DNA from: Caldifarciminota bacterium
Lineage (GTDB): Bacteria > Hydrothermota > Hydrothermia > LBFQ01
Reading direction: 5' to 3'
Length of the DNA stretch: 44,158 nt
Assembly: GCA_027002825.1 (NCBI GenBank)
Contig: JALWZG010000083.1
Location: forward strand, 1-44,158
Part shown: piece by piece, positions 1-8,902 of the stretch
How positions within the stretch are numbered: position 1 is the stretch's first letter
Layout: each line of letters starts with the position of its first letter
Made by a program: the position numbers and the translations under genes
The notes under the pieces: model-generated
Database searches by the model: none
The model's input: only the letters and a program-made list of their open reading frames with translations
What the model was told of the DNA's origin: nothing

Positions 1-1442
1 ACCTGACACATACCCACACCGTGTCCCCAACCCCCACCGTATATCACAAGCCTCCTGCCCCTCCTCCTGAACTTGAAGAGGGAGGATTTCACACCGAGAG
101 CGAGCCTTATGTTCCAATCACCCCTTACAACAGTAGAGCGTTTTGTCCCCACTACGAGGAGTTTGGAAACACGTCCGCTTTCCGTCCTCTCCAACACCTC
201 AACCCGTTTTATCCGGCCCACGTTTGTCCCGAGGTTTTCCCTCAGGTTCCTCTCTATCCGGCTGAAGGGCACCACCTTTTTCCACCTGAAAACCCTCGCC
301 CCGTATCTCAGGATGGGCGGCAGATCCGCCGCGGGGGAACAGGCCTTTGTACTGTCCTTCCCCTTGAACACCTCCTCCAGGTTGAACCCCTTCACGTCCC
401 CGTTTAGATCGTCCGCCTTCGCCCTTATGAGGGTATCCCCCCAATCCCTTCCACTCTCAAGGCTCCCACCGCAGGAGGTGCAGAAGGTTGCTATGCTGAA
501 CCTCTCACCTTCCATCATGACTATACCCCACGTCTCGTCGACGACCCTGTCTATTACGGGATAGTTCGTAACACCCCTGTAAACCTGCGTTGTAAAGTCG
601 CTCGTTATATCATAGGGCTTGTCCAGAAGCGCCCATTTGACACCTGCCACGTCAAGGGCGTGGGTTCTGGCGGCTATTGCCTGAGCCTTTAAGGCCTCCT
701 CGGGATAGGAGGGGGACATCTCCCACGGTATGACACCCTTGAGGTACTCCTCCAGGGGAAGTCTGTTTATCAACATGAGGGATTTCGCCTCCATGTCGGG
801 CATCACCCACATCTGACCCCTGTACTTCCTGATCCCCCCGTCCACCTCCACGAAAATCGTATCGCACTCGTATATCACGGGGGTTTTCAAAACCATCTCC
901 GGGTCCATCAAAACCACCTCGCCCTTTGGAGGACTCTCCAGAATTGAATATGTGGCCCTTTTGTGGGGATGTTTAAACCTCATGGCCTCCTTGAAGGACC
1001 CAAAGGGCCCCTTCAGGACGTAATACCGTGGGTATATTCCGAGCCTTTTTACGACCACGTCACCGTACGTGAGCTTTGCCCTCAGGGCATCGGATCTCCT
1101 GAGATAGACCCCCAGACCCACCCAGTGCAGCACTTTACCCTTCACCGCCCTCTTCAGGCGTAGGCGCAGGGTCTCAGGGGCGAGCTTCAGGACAAGACTA
1201 TCTCCCGACCTCAGGGAACACCTACCCTTCCCGTAAACCTCCAAAACCCTCCCAAACCTACCGATGAAAACCCTGATCTGGGGCTGCTCACGGAATACGG
1301 CTTTGAAGGGGATTGAGAGGACATCCTTCCCCCTTTTCACCTCTATCCGACGCACCCGCTCCTCAACCCTTCTGAAGGGAAAACAGCTATATACCGAGGA
1401 GATCAGAAACCAGACGGTGAAAACCCGAATTGGGGTACTCAT
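1..1442 (-). CDS. SpoIID/LytB-domain protein, C-terminus outside window
   Basis: The reverse strand stays open from an ATG at 1442 to the window edge, about 480 codons without a stop. The N-terminus looks like a lipoprotein signal with Cys at residue 20. Around residues 215-270 lies the SpoIID signature: LPLEEYLKGVIPWEM followed by EEALKAQAIAARTHAL, with the Glu residues expected of the lytic transglycosylase family. An FCTSCGGS stretch follows, and near the edge GWGHGVGMCQ, the conserved C-terminal motif. SpoIID proteins cleave denuded peptidoglycan glycan strands; non-spore-formers use relatives in wall remodelling. An in-frame TGA lies two codons before the ATG, so 1442 is the earliest start. 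The first 56 bases overlap the 3' end of the upstream TPR gene, so the two are probably co-translated. The family call is firm; the exact cellular role is inferred. Confidence 0.85.
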   Translation of the reverse strand, partial: MSTPIRVFTVWFLISSVYSCFPFRRVEERVRRIEVKRGKDVLSIPFKAVFREQPQIRVFIGRFGRVLEVYGKGRCSLRSGDSLVLKLAPETLRLRLKRAVKGKVLHWVGLGVYLRRSDALRAKLTYGDVVVKRLGIYPRYYVLKGPFGSFKEAMRFKHPHKRATYSILESPPKGEVVLMDPEMVLKTPVIYECDTIFVEVDGGIRKYRGQMWVMPDMEAKSLMLINRLPLEEYLKGVIPWEMSPSYPEEALKAQAIAARTHALDVAGVKWALLDKPYDITSDFTTQVYRGVTNYPVIDRVVDETWGIVMMEGERFSIATFCTSCGGSLESGRDWGDTLIRAKADDLNGDVKGFNLEEVFKGKDSTKACSPAADLPPILRYGARVFRWKKVVPFSRIERNLRENLGTNVGRIKRVEVLERTESGRVSKLLVVGTKRSTVVRGDWNIRLALGVKSSLFKFRRRGRRLVIYGGGWGHGVGMCQ

Positions 1443-2682
1443 CCCTCAAACGTCTCTTGAGGTTTACGGCCTCGGCCGTGTCCCCCTTCAGTAGGTTCAA
1501 ATACACCAGGGCGTAAAGGGCCTTGGGGGAAAACCTCTCATCTCTGATGGAATCCGCTATGAACCTCCATATGCTGTCGGCGGCCTTCATATCCCCGAGG
1601 TAAAAGAAGTATATCTCCGCCTTCCTGTAGACCTTTTCAACGTCCTTTGCCGTCTGGAGCCTGCGCCACTCGTCAAGGATCACCTTCACCTTTTCCGCTT
1701 CGGACCTCCACCTTCCGGACGCCCCTCTGTACACCCTGTCAAACTCAAGGGCCGCCCCGTTGTAATCCCCCTGGAGCAGCTTGAGCCTCCCCATGAGCAA
1801 CCTCGCCTCCCACTTCTCCTCCGCGGCGCTGTTGGCGGACCTCTCAAGGTGCTTCAAAGCGCCGGACGTGTCCCCCTTTATCAGAGAGATCCTCGCCAGT
1901 TTAAGGGCCAGTCTACCCGCCTCGGCGGAGTTCGGCGGGTGGTCTATGGAGGAGTAGACCTTCTCGGCCTCATCGTATTTCCCGGATAGGAAGAGTATGT
2001 CCCCCCTCTTCTCCTCCGCGAGCTTCCTCTCCGAGGGCTTGAGCTCCAACTCCAGGTACTCGTTCAGGAACCTCTCGGCCGTGTCCGGCTCCTTTAAGGC
2101 CGTGTAAACGTCAACGGCAAGGAGTAGGAACTTCTTGTATATGGGATTCTTCTTGCCCAGACCCGCCATACGGGACAGGTAATGGGCAGCCCCCCTGTAG
2201 TCCCCGCTCATGTACCTCGCGTAGGCCAGCCAGTATAAGGCCTCCGGGGTGCGTACATCACCGAGGGCGTCTGAAACCCTGTGTCTGAACCTCGGATCAA
2301 GGGCGTATACCCTCGCCAGTTCAATCCTGGCCCTCTCCGCCAGGGGATGGGTGGGGAAGTATGTCAGGAACTCCTCAAACTTTTTGGCCGCCTTTTCGTA
2401 CTGACCTTTACGGGAATAGGCGAGTCCGAGGTAGAAAATGGCGTCCGGTAGGTACTTTGAGTGGGGATAGTACTTTATCAGGTAGGCCGCCTTCACCTCA
2501 AGGGAGTCGTATTTGGGCTTGAGGTTGAGTGTGTCCCCCTTCCTCTCCGCCCTCTCTATCTTTTTGGCGAGCCGCCGTAGGTTGTAATAGGTGTTGAAGT
2601 ACGCCCCCAAGTTGGGGTTCGCGCAGGTCAAAAAGGGGGCGGCCATCCCGACGGATAACCACCCCCACACCTTCACCCTCAT
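1387..2682 (-). CDS. TPR-repeat exported protein
   Basis: A 431-residue protein with a short hydrophobic N-terminus (probable signal peptide), followed by tandem helical repeats rich in the TPR pattern. One example is around residues 78-120, where YLGLAYSRKGQYEKAAKKF is followed by FPTHPLAERARIELARVY. The first repeats resemble BamD/YbgF-type tetratricopeptide proteins, which act as periplasmic scaffolds, but nothing proves a BamD role. It starts in a 4-base ATGA overlap with the stop of the upstream secreted protein and runs 56 bases into the SpoIID-domain gene. These three therefore form an envelope operon. A Cys lies near residue 20, but the preceding residues fit a lipobox poorly. Confidence 0.75.
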   Translation of the reverse strand: MRVKVWGWLSVGMAAPFLTCANPNLGAYFNTYYNLRRLAKKIERAERKGDTLNLKPKYDSLEVKAAYLIKYYPHSKYLPDAIFYLGLAYSRKGQYEKAAKKFEEFLTYFPTHPLAERARIELARVYALDPRFRHRVSDALGDVRTPEALYWLAYARYMSGDYRGAAHYLSRMAGLGKKNPIYKKFLLLAVDVYTALKEPDTAERFLNEYLELELKPSERKLAEEKRGDILFLSGKYDEAEKVYSSIDHPPNSAEAGRLALKLARISLIKGDTSGALKHLERSANSAAEEKWEARLLMGRLKLLQGDYNGAALEFDRVYRGASGRWRSEAEKVKVILDEWRRLQTAKDVEKVYRKAEIYFFYLGDMKAADSIWRFIADSIRDERFSPKALYALVYLNLLKGDTAEAVNLKRRLRDEYPNSGFHRLVSDLLGI

Positions 2683-3680
2683 CTTATAAGGAGTTTGTAG
2701 GTCCTCCTACCCTCTTTTACCATGTAAAGTCCCCTGTTGAGGCGTACAGCCCCATCTCCGTAGAAGACCACCTTTCCGGAGACGTCGTAGACGGTGACCC
2801 TGTTCCGGAATCTGACGAGGCCGTCGGCGATGTAGAACCCTTCCCTCTCGGCAACCTCCCTTTCGGCCACACCCACCTGTGTGTAGTCCACCATCTCGTT
2901 GACGGACCAGCTGAAGACCTCAGCCGTCACGAAGAAGGGTGTGAAAAGGGCGTACTGATAGGTTGAATCCTTTATGAGGCCTATACCCGGCCTCCAGTAC
3001 ACGTAGTAATCCCTGATGAGCGTATCCGACCAGGACTCGGAGGAGTTGCCAGCCTGACTGTAGACAAGGGAGGACCAGAGTTTGGCTCGTATGGCCACGT
3101 ATATCGTGTAGACGCTGTCAAACGTACCCGCCGGCACGGTTAGAGTCCCCATGGAAAGCACCTTAACCGTGTCCAAAAGGAAGACCATCGTGTCCGGGGT
3201 GGAGTAGTTCCTGTCCCCGTCCACGTCCGCCGTGACGGTGTCCCCTGCTATTCCGAGTGTCCAAGATGCCCCAACGCTCAGGGGTGTCCTTATGGCAAGC
3301 ACGTCCACCTTTTTGAAGTACACGCCTTGGGTGGCGTTGGAGTCCGTGCCGACTATCATCAGGCGGTGCATGTCATTCCCGACCTCGTAAACCGTGTCCA
3401 CGTAAACCATGGTATAGTTCGTATCGCCGCTCACGTAGTTCATCCTGAGTATCCCCCTGCCGAGGTTGCCCGAATACGTGAACTCCTGGTTCACCTGAAG
3501 GGTTTCGGCCAGTGTGAGGTTGACCGAGGCCGATCCAGTGAGGCTGCTGTAAGTTGAATCGTACTCCCATCCCTCGTACATACCCTCGGCTCCGACCCTT
3601 ATGCCGAGGTAGTTGAGGGCCTGTGCGTTCAGGTATCCCACGGAAGCGCCCATCAGAAGAGCAGCCAAAACGTACCTCAT
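2679..3680 (-). CDS. Secreted beta-rich protein with type IX-like C-terminal sorting tail
   Basis: A 333-residue protein. It has a hydrophobic signal peptide at residues 1-20, a beta-strand-rich central part with many Thr, Ser, Val and Tyr and repeated DTV segments, and a C-terminal module from about residue 285. That module reads VTVYDVSGKVVFYG, then LNRGLYMVKEG, ending in KLLIR at the stop. The tail matches the general form of type A C-terminal domains on type IX secretion cargo: a VYD-G start, then an aG-Y-hh turn and a basic-hydrophobic end. The central part is not recognised. It is the first gene of an operon with the TPR and SpoIID-domain genes and has a promoter whose -10 box is 8 bases before the ATG. 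Confidence 0.75.
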   Translation of the reverse strand: MRYVLAALLMGASVGYLNAQALNYLGIRVGAEGMYEGWEYDSTYSSLTGSASVNLTLAETLQVNQEFTYSGNLGRGILRMNYVSGDTNYTMVYVDTVYEVGNDMHRLMIVGTDSNATQGVYFKKVDVLAIRTPLSVGASWTLGIAGDTVTADVDGDRNYSTPDTMVFLLDTVKVLSMGTLTVPAGTFDSVYTIYVAIRAKLWSSLVYSQAGNSSESWSDTLIRDYYVYWRPGIGLIKDSTYQYALFTPFFVTAEVFSWSVNEMVDYTQVGVAEREVAEREGFYIADGLVRFRNRVTVYDVSGKVVFYGDGAVRLNRGLYMVKEGRRTYKLLIR

Positions 3681-3694
3681 AACGGGGTATTATA
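3681..3694 (-). promoter_or_regulatory. -10 box directly before the start codon
   Basis: A perfect TATAAT (3694 to 3689, minus strand) is followed by 8 bases and then the ATG at 3680. Transcription should begin at or next to the start codon. No Shine-Dalgarno sequence fits in the space. No clear -35 box; TGTAAA lies 18 bases upstream. Confidence 0.65.
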
Positions 3695-3753
3695 GGCCTG
3701 AAAGGAAGACCCTTTACACCCCTAAGCCACCTCCAGCCTTTTGACCTTTAGGA

Positions 3754-3788
3754 GGAGGGGGAGAAGGAAACAGGTGCATCCCCCCTCC
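3754..3788 (-). terminator. Possible stem-loop after tsf
   Basis: An 8-bp G/C inverted repeat (arms 3754-3761 and 3781-3788) with a 19-base loop lies between the tsf stop and the next gene's promoter. There is no T-tract after it on the minus strand, so it is a weak terminator candidate. Confidence 0.3.
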
Positions 3789-3799
3789 CCCGATGTCAG

Positions 3800-4615
3800 T
3801 TAATCCTCCCCAACTTTGAACCTGACGAACCTCCTGACGGTGAAATCCCCCTTACCCTTCAGCCACTCCCCGAAGGTCAAGTTTTGGTCCTTCATGTAGG
3901 GTTGATCCAAGAGGGACCTCTCCCTCAAGAAGGCCTTGAGCCTACCCTCAACTATACGGGGTATTATATGCTCCGGTTTTCCGTCCTTTCTCGCCTGCTC
4001 CTCGTAGATCTCCCTCTCCCGTTTCAGAACATCCTCCGGAAAGTCCTCTTTTGAAACCGCTATGGGGGCCATGGCCGTTATCTGCATGGCCACCTCACGG
4101 GCCACCTCAAGGTCGGGAGGGTATATCTCCACTATAGCACCCGCCGTGGCGCCGGGATGAACGTAGATGTACACCATGCCGTCGTCCGTCTCGTAGTAGA
4201 CCGCCTTTTTCACCTCTATCTTTTCCCCGACCTTTCCCGAGAGGAGTTTCATCTCCTCCTCAAGGGCGGGGTCCATAAGCTCCTCAACGCTGTTCGCCTT
4301 CTTCTCTAAGAGGACCTGAAGGGCCTTCCGGCCGAAGGCCTTGAAGTCGTCCGTCCTCGCGACAAAGTCCGTCTCACATCCCACCTCAACCACCGCACCC
4401 CACCTGTAGTTTTCGTCAAGTTCTGCGAAGATCAAACCCTCCTTGGTCGTCCTTGCCACCTTCTTTTCGGCCTTTGCTATACCCATCTTCCTGAGCAGCT
4501 CTATGGCCTTCTCCACGTCTCCACCCGCCTCCTCCAAAGCCTTCTTGACGTCCATGAGACCGGCACCCGTCGCCTCTCTGACCGTCTGGATGAGCTTTAT
4601 ATCCACCTTTGCCAT
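3800..4615 (-). CDS. tsf: Translation elongation factor Ts
   Basis: A 271-residue EF-Ts, the guanine-nucleotide exchange factor that recycles EF-Tu from GDP to GTP form. The N-terminal UBA-like helices read IKLIQTVREATGAGLMDVK, typical of the family. The signature CETDFVARTDDF lies around residues 79-91 and supplies the Asp-Phe pair that disturbs the EF-Tu nucleotide site. A C-terminal LLDQPYMKD segment completes the core fold. It is the last gene of the rplM-rpsI-rpsB-tsf operon, 14 bases after rpsB, with a good AAAGGAGG ribosome binding site in the gap. The rpsB-tsf order is conserved across bacteria. Length is normal. Confidence 0.97.
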   Translation of the reverse strand: MAKVDIKLIQTVREATGAGLMDVKKALEEAGGDVEKAIELLRKMGIAKAEKKVARTTKEGLIFAELDENYRWGAVVEVGCETDFVARTDDFKAFGRKALQVLLEKKANSVEELMDPALEEEMKLLSGKVGEKIEVKKAVYYETDDGMVYIYVHPGATAGAIVEIYPPDLEVAREVAMQITAMAPIAVSKEDFPEDVLKREREIYEEQARKDGKPEHIIPRIVEGRLKAFLRERSLLDQPYMKDQNLTFGEWLKGKGDFTVRRFVRFKVGED

Positions 4616-4629
4616 CTTTTCAACCTCCT

Positions 4630-5415
4630 TTAGCCTTGTGTCTCCACACCTTCCGGAAGCAGACCTCCCGCGGCCTCCCTCTCCATCTTACCGTCAAGGT
4701 AGCCCTGGGCCACTATACGTGTGATGAAGCGTATGCTCTTCATGGACTCGTCGTTGGAGGGTATGGGGAGCGTGACCATCTCCGGATCGGTGTTGGTGTC
4801 AACCATGCCTATGGAGTATATGCCCAGCTTCTTCACCTCGTAGGCGGCGAGGTGGTTGTACCTCGGATCGACTATATAGACGAGATCTGGGAGGTGGTTC
4901 ATGTTCTCTATGCCTCCGAAGAGTTTGCGGAGCTTTGCGTACTGCCTCTGCATCTTCAGGATCTCCTTTTTGGTGTAAGGTAGGACTTCACCCCTGCGCC
5001 TGCGCTCCTCAAATTCAAGGAACATCGCCTCGTACTCCTTCATCTTGAGTATCCGCTTGTGTATGGTTGAGAAGTTGGTCAGAAGACCCCCGGGCCACCT
5101 CTCCACGACGTAGAAGGCTCCGACCCTCCGGGCCTCGTCCTTTATTATGGACTTCGCCTGGGGCTTCGTGCTTACGAAGAGAACCGTTCCACCGCGTCTA
5201 CCCTCTTCCCTCATCTTTTCATAGGCTTTCCTGAGGGCCACAACCGTGTACCTCAGATCTATGACGTGTATTCCGTTCCGGGAGGTGTATATAAAGGGTT
5301 TCATCTTCGGATTCCAGCGACTCGTACGGTGTCCGTAGTGCGCTCCCACCTCAAAGAGCTTTCGCAAGAGCTCCTTCGGGTTGTTCAAGAGCTCCTTGAC
5401 GTCCAGATCCTCCAT
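4630..5415 (-). CDS. rpsB: 30S ribosomal protein S2
   Basis: Ribosomal protein S2, recognised by FEVGAHYGHRTSRWNPKMKP, the VSTKPQAK segment and VERWPGGLLTNF, all hallmarks of S2, then PDLVYIVDP and DTNTDP in the core. The open frame extends to 5463, but that would overlap rpsI by 47 bases. The ATG at 5415 starts one base after the rpsI stop, gives 261 residues and places the conserved block where S2 normally has it. I therefore chose 5415. Translation is probably coupled to rpsI; no strong Shine-Dalgarno sequence is visible. S2 binds late at the head-body junction of the small subunit and is needed for recruiting S1 and mRNA. Confidence 0.95.
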   Translation of the reverse strand: MEDLDVKELLNNPKELLRKLFEVGAHYGHRTSRWNPKMKPFIYTSRNGIHVIDLRYTVVALRKAYEKMREEGRRGGTVLFVSTKPQAKSIIKDEARRVGAFYVVERWPGGLLTNFSTIHKRILKMKEYEAMFLEFEERRRRGEVLPYTKKEILKMQRQYAKLRKLFGGIENMNHLPDLVYIVDPRYNHLAAYEVKKLGIYSIGMVDTNTDPEMVTLPIPSNDESMKSIRFITRIVAQGYLDGKMEREAAGGLLPEGVETQG

Positions 5416-5416
5416 A

Positions 5417-5803
5417 TCAACGCTTGGTGTACTGCCAAGCCCTTCTTCTCTTAGTCTTTCCATACTTCATCCTCTCCTTTTCCCTCGGATCGCGTGTGAG
5501 CATACCCATCTTGCGTAAAACCGGCCTCTTGGAGGGGTCCAACAGGGCTATCGCCCTGGCGAGGGCGTGCCTGACGGCGCCGGACTGACCGGATACGCCT
5601 CCACCTTCCACCCTGACCTTTACGTCAACGACGTTTCTGAGATCGGTGACGTCCAGCGGCTCCAACGCCCACTGGACCAAATGCTCCTTTTTGAAGTACT
5701 CCTGAGGGGATTTGCCGTTTATGAATATCCTGCCGCTTCCCCTTCTCAAAGTAACGCGGGCAACCGCCCTTTTCCTTGAACCTGAGATGTTCACAAGCTC
5801 CAT
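5417..5803 (-). CDS. rpsI: 30S ribosomal protein S9
   Basis: A 128-residue S9. It has an N-terminal GSRKRAVARVTLRRGSGRIFING, the central GGGVSGQSGAVRHALARA, and a basic C-terminal tail ending in YTKR. The final Lys-Arg of S9 reaches the P-site tRNA anticodon stem. It follows rplM by 13 bases, the standard rplM-rpsI pairing. The gap has only a weak purine stretch before the ATG, so coupling with rplM is likely. Length and motifs are ordinary. Confidence 0.97.
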   Translation of the reverse strand: MELVNISGSRKRAVARVTLRRGSGRIFINGKSPQEYFKKEHLVQWALEPLDVTDLRNVVDVKVRVEGGGVSGQSGAVRHALARAIALLDPSKRPVLRKMGMLTRDPREKERMKYGKTKRRRAWQYTKR

Positions 5804-5816
5804 TTTCTAATCCCGG

Positions 5817-6254
5817 TTAAAGGTTTAAATCCAAAGGTTTGGGTTGCTGGGCGATGTGGGGATGGGTGTCCGAGGCGTAAACCTTCAGCCTTTTCAGGCG
5901 ACGTTTGCGGAGCTTGTTCTTGGGGAGCATGCGTTTGACGGCCAGATAGATCACCCTCTCTGGGTGGTGTTGGAGCATCCACTCAAGTGAGCGCTCCTTC
6001 AGGCCGCTTGGATACCCGCTGTGCCACCTGTACATCTTCTGCTTGAGCTTTTTGCCCGTGGTCTTAACCCTGTGTGCGTTGAGGACTACGACGAAATCGC
6101 CCATGTCCGCGTGCGGTGTGTACTGTGGTTTGTGTTTCCCCATAAGCACCTTCGCTATCTCCGATGCCAGCCTACCCAACACCTTATCCGTCGCGTCCAC
6201 CACGTACCACTCCCTCTTCACGTCCTCTTTTCTCAAGAAAGGCGTCACTTTCAC
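5817..6254 (-). CDS. rplM: 50S ribosomal protein L13
   Basis: A 145-residue L13 with the typical [28 protein letters not shown]-terminal block (conserved Asp, Gly-Arg-Leu-Ala), then [11 protein letters not shown] and the [10 protein letters not shown] segment. L13 is an early assembly protein of the large subunit, binding 23S rRNA domain II. The start is GTG, supported by a strong AAAAGGAGGG site 6-8 bases upstream. It is first in the rplM-rpsI-rpsB-tsf operon and has its own promoter with a real 5' leader, unlike most first genes in this window. Confidence 0.97.
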   Translation of the reverse strand: MKVTPFLRKEDVKREWYVVDATDKVLGRLASEIAKVLMGKHKPQYTPHADMGDFVVVLNAHRVKTTGKKLKQKMYRWHSGYPSGLKERSLEWMLQHHPERVIYLAVKRMLPKNKLRKRRLKRLKVYASDTHPHIAQQPKPLDLNL

Positions 6255-6287
6255 CCTTTACCCTCCTTTTTGGAAGCGTCTATTATA
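6255..6287 (-). promoter_or_regulatory. rplM promoter with leader and Shine-Dalgarno site
   Basis: TATAAT lies at 6287-6282 on the minus strand, 27 bases before the GTG start. The leader carries AAAAGGAGGG (6270-6261). This is one of only two first genes here with a conventional leader and ribosome binding site. Confidence 0.7.
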
Positions 6288-6314
6288 CTGTTGAAAGGGC
6301 GCCGTGTGGAGGTT

Positions 6315-7406
6315 CTACCTTCCGAAGAACTCCCGCACCTTCTCTATCACGTACTCTATCTGCCATTCCTCCATCTCCGGATATATGGGTAAACTCAAAA
6401 CCTCCTCACTCGCCCTCTCCGCCTCCGGGAACTGTCCCCTCCTGTAGCCGTACCTCTCCATCAGGACCTTTTGCAGGTGCAGGGGTAAAGGGTAGAAGAC
6501 GGAAACCCCAATCCCGTTTTTGATGAGGTGTTCCCTCAACCTGTCCCTCTCATCCGTTCGCACCGTGTACTGGTGGAAGACGTGGATGTTCCCCTCCCCC
6601 ACACTGGGGGTTATCACCACGTCCTTTAGGGCTTCGGTGTAGGTTTCGGCTATCCTCCTCCTCCTCTCGTTCCACGAGTCCAACAGCCTGAGCTTTAGAC
6701 TCAAAAAGGCGGCCTGCAGGTCGTCCAGGCGGCTGTTGTACCCGACGTCATCGTGGATGTACTTCTCCCTCTGACAGTGCACCCGAAGCCTTTCAACCCT
6801 TTGGGCTATCTCCCCGCTTTTGGTGGTTATCATTCCCCCGTCCCCTAAGGCGGATAGGTTTTTCGTCGGGTAGAAGCTGAAGGCCGCCGCATCCCCAAGG
6901 GCGCCTACCTTTTGCCCCTTTCTGACCGCACCGACGGCCTGGGCCGCGTCCTCAAGGAGGGGTATTCCGTCAAATCTCATGTTCTCAACCTCAGCCGCCT
7001 GACCGTAAAGGTGGACGGGAAGTACAACCTTTGTCCTTTCCGAGAGGGCATCCCTTACGGCCTCAGCGTTGAGGTTGAAGGTAAGGGGATCTATATCGGC
7101 GAACACGGGTTTTGCCCCCACAAGCATTACGGCCTCAACCGTGGCGTAAAACGTAAAGGGTGTCGTGATCACCTCATCACCCGGTCCCACGCCCAAAGCC
7201 CTCAGGGAGAGGACGAGGGCATCTGTGCCACTACCCACACCGAGGGCGTGCGGCACACCTATGTACCTCGCGAACTCCTCTTCAAACCCCTTTAGACGGG
7301 GACCGAGGACGAACCTACCGTCGGAGAGGACCTCCGCAAGCACCCTTTTGAACTCCTCCCAAAAACGGGAGTTCTGCTTTACAAGGTCAACCGGTGGAAC
7401 CTTCAA
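6315..7406 (-). CDS. DegT/DnrJ/EryC1/StrS-family PLP aminotransferase
   Basis: A 363-residue sugar-aminotransferase-type protein with fold-type I PLP features. GSGTDAL (58-64) binds the phosphate, EDAAQAVGA (152-160) holds the pyridine-binding Asp, and FYPTKNLSALGDGG has the Schiff-base Lys at 182. Members transfer an amino group, often from glutamate, to a keto-sugar nucleotide used for surface polysaccharides; some act on other substrates. No other sugar-nucleotide genes lie nearby, so the substrate is unknown. The start is TTG at 7406, next to a TAGAAT box that overlaps the thiI stop. It ends 60 bases before rplM. Confidence 0.9.
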   Translation of the reverse strand: MKVPPVDLVKQNSRFWEEFKRVLAEVLSDGRFVLGPRLKGFEEEFARYIGVPHALGVGSGTDALVLSLRALGVGPGDEVITTPFTFYATVEAVMLVGAKPVFADIDPLTFNLNAEAVRDALSERTKVVLPVHLYGQAAEVENMRFDGIPLLEDAAQAVGAVRKGQKVGALGDAAAFSFYPTKNLSALGDGGMITTKSGEIAQRVERLRVHCQREKYIHDDVGYNSRLDDLQAAFLSLKLRLLDSWNERRRRIAETYTEALKDVVITPSVGEGNIHVFHQYTVRTDERDRLREHLIKNGIGVSVFYPLPLHLQKVLMERYGYRRGQFPEAERASEEVLSLPIYPEMEEWQIEYVIEKVREFFGR

Positions 7407-7421
7407 AGGGAGGTTATTCTA
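7407..7421 (-). promoter_or_regulatory. -10 box overlapping the thiI stop codon
   Basis: TAGAAT (7421-7416) is followed by 9 bases and the TTG start at 7406. The TAA stop of thiI (7416-7414) shares a base with it. A separate transcript for the aminotransferase is implied but not proven. Confidence 0.5.
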
Positions 7422-8775
7422 CGGATGCTTGGGTGTCCAGAGACTCGTAGTAGGCGGTGAAACCCCTCCTCCTCATCTCCTTTGCCATCTGACGGCTCAA
7501 CCTGCCGTGCCTGCACACGAAGACGTAGGTGATGTCCTTCGGCCAGGTTTCGGATTCCCTGAGAAGGTCCGAGAAGTTCTCGGCGCTTACCAACACCCTC
7601 CTGACCCTTCCCGGTTGTCCCCTAAACCTCAGATCCTCGGCCTCCTCGTACTCCCTCTCCAGGGCCAGAAGCCTAACACCCTCCAAAACCCTTTCCAGAA
7701 CCGGAAGCACCTTCTCCTCCTCCCTCTTCACATCCCTCAGCCTTGTCCTTATCGGGGACGCCGACGCCACCGCGCAGAACTCGGGGATGGATGCGGAAAT
7801 CCCGTAAATTCCGAGTTCCCTCGTCTTTGCTATGATTTCCTCCTTGTCAAAGCCTATAAGAGGTCTCAAAACCGGTATCCTCACGGCCTCCTCTATAACC
7901 CTGAGGTTGGGAAGGGTCTGTGTGGACACCTGACCTACGGATTCCCCCGTAATTATGGCCTCCGCTCCAACGCTCCTTGAGAGGATCTCCCCCACCCTGT
8001 ACATGATCCTCTTGAGGACGACGAGTCGCAACTCCCTCTTGACCGAGAAAAGGGCCGACAGGACCCCTGAAAAATCCACCACGTAGAATTTCGGCGTGTA
8101 CCCGTAGATCCAGTCCGTGTAAATCCTCCGCAGGATCGCGTGTGTCCCCCTGACGTGTTCTTCACCGCCCATATCGTACAGGACGAAATGCACCTTTGCA
8201 CCCCTCTTGAGCATGTACCAAGCCGCGACCGGCGAGTCAAAACCCCCGGAAACCAGGGCGAGGACCTTGGCCTGTACGCCGACGGGCAACCCCCCAGGTC
8301 CCCTTTCCCACCCGTGGTAGACGTACACCTCCCCTCCTCTTATTTCAACGTTTATCCGGACGTCCGGATTCTCAAGGTCAACCCCAGCCGAGAAGGGATA
8401 AAGCACCCCTCCCAGTTCCCTCTCCAGCGCGGTGGATGATGCGAACTTCTCACGCAGTTTAACCCTTACGGCAAACCTCTTCCCCTTTACCTCCTCCTTG
8501 AAGTTTCTCAGAAGCACCTCTTTGAGGCCTTCCACCCCTTCAAACCTCCACCTCCGGGCGAGGGCGAAGGAGGATACACCGAAAATCCTTTTCAGAACGT
8601 GGGATACGTCCTCATCCGTTTCCACGTAAACCCTGTCCCTGTCCCTCTTCACCTCTCCCCTCAGTCCGTGCCTCCTCAGAGCCTCCTCTATGTTGGAGGC
8701 GAGGCGGAATATGAACTGGCGCTTTACACCCTCGGACTTCGTGAAGACCTCAGGCGAATACCTTACGAGGTACAT
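7414..8775 (-). CDS. thiI: tRNA 4-thiouridine synthase ThiI with rhodanese domain
   Basis: A 453-residue ThiI, which adenylates U8 of tRNA and inserts sulfur to make 4-thiouridine and also supplies sulfur for thiazole synthesis. In order: an N-terminal ferredoxin-like plus THUMP region (about 1-165), the PP-loop ATPase with SGGFDSP at 176-182, a FCAVASASP segment with Cys 334 (equivalent to the disulfide-forming Cys of enterobacterial ThiI), and a C-terminal rhodanese-like domain with CRHGR loop Cys 421. Many bacterial ThiI proteins lack the rhodanese domain; here both cysteines are kept, so the full sulfur relay seems intact. The tRNA-Trp in this window has U at position 8. A GGGGA stretch precedes the ATG; no clear promoter seen. 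Confidence 0.95.
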   Translation of the reverse strand: MYLVRYSPEVFTKSEGVKRQFIFRLASNIEEALRRHGLRGEVKRDRDRVYVETDEDVSHVLKRIFGVSSFALARRWRFEGVEGLKEVLLRNFKEEVKGKRFAVRVKLREKFASSTALERELGGVLYPFSAGVDLENPDVRINVEIRGGEVYVYHGWERGPGGLPVGVQAKVLALVSGGFDSPVAAWYMLKRGAKVHFVLYDMGGEEHVRGTHAILRRIYTDWIYGYTPKFYVVDFSGVLSALFSVKRELRLVVLKRIMYRVGEILSRSVGAEAIITGESVGQVSTQTLPNLRVIEEAVRIPVLRPLIGFDKEEIIAKTRELGIYGISASIPEFCAVASASPIRTRLRDVKREEEKVLPVLERVLEGVRLLALEREYEEAEDLRFRGQPGRVRRVLVSAENFSDLLRESETWPKDITYVFVCRHGRLSRQMAKEMRRRGFTAYYESLDTQASVE

Positions 8776-8902
8776 TCCCCTTAAAGCCGGGAGCTCTACA
8801 CCGAAAGCGCGCGCGGGCTAAAAACTCCACTCCGGATCGCTTCGGAAACCCCTCCATCCCAAGGGGTTATTTTACGGGTGAGATTTTTCCGTCCGACGAC
8901 CT

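Noticed and set aside
1-1260. Apparent gene-poor stretch at the left edge, considered a regulatory region or degraded island.
   Set aside because: Reading the minus strand shows one continuous frame with SpoIID motifs that runs off the window.
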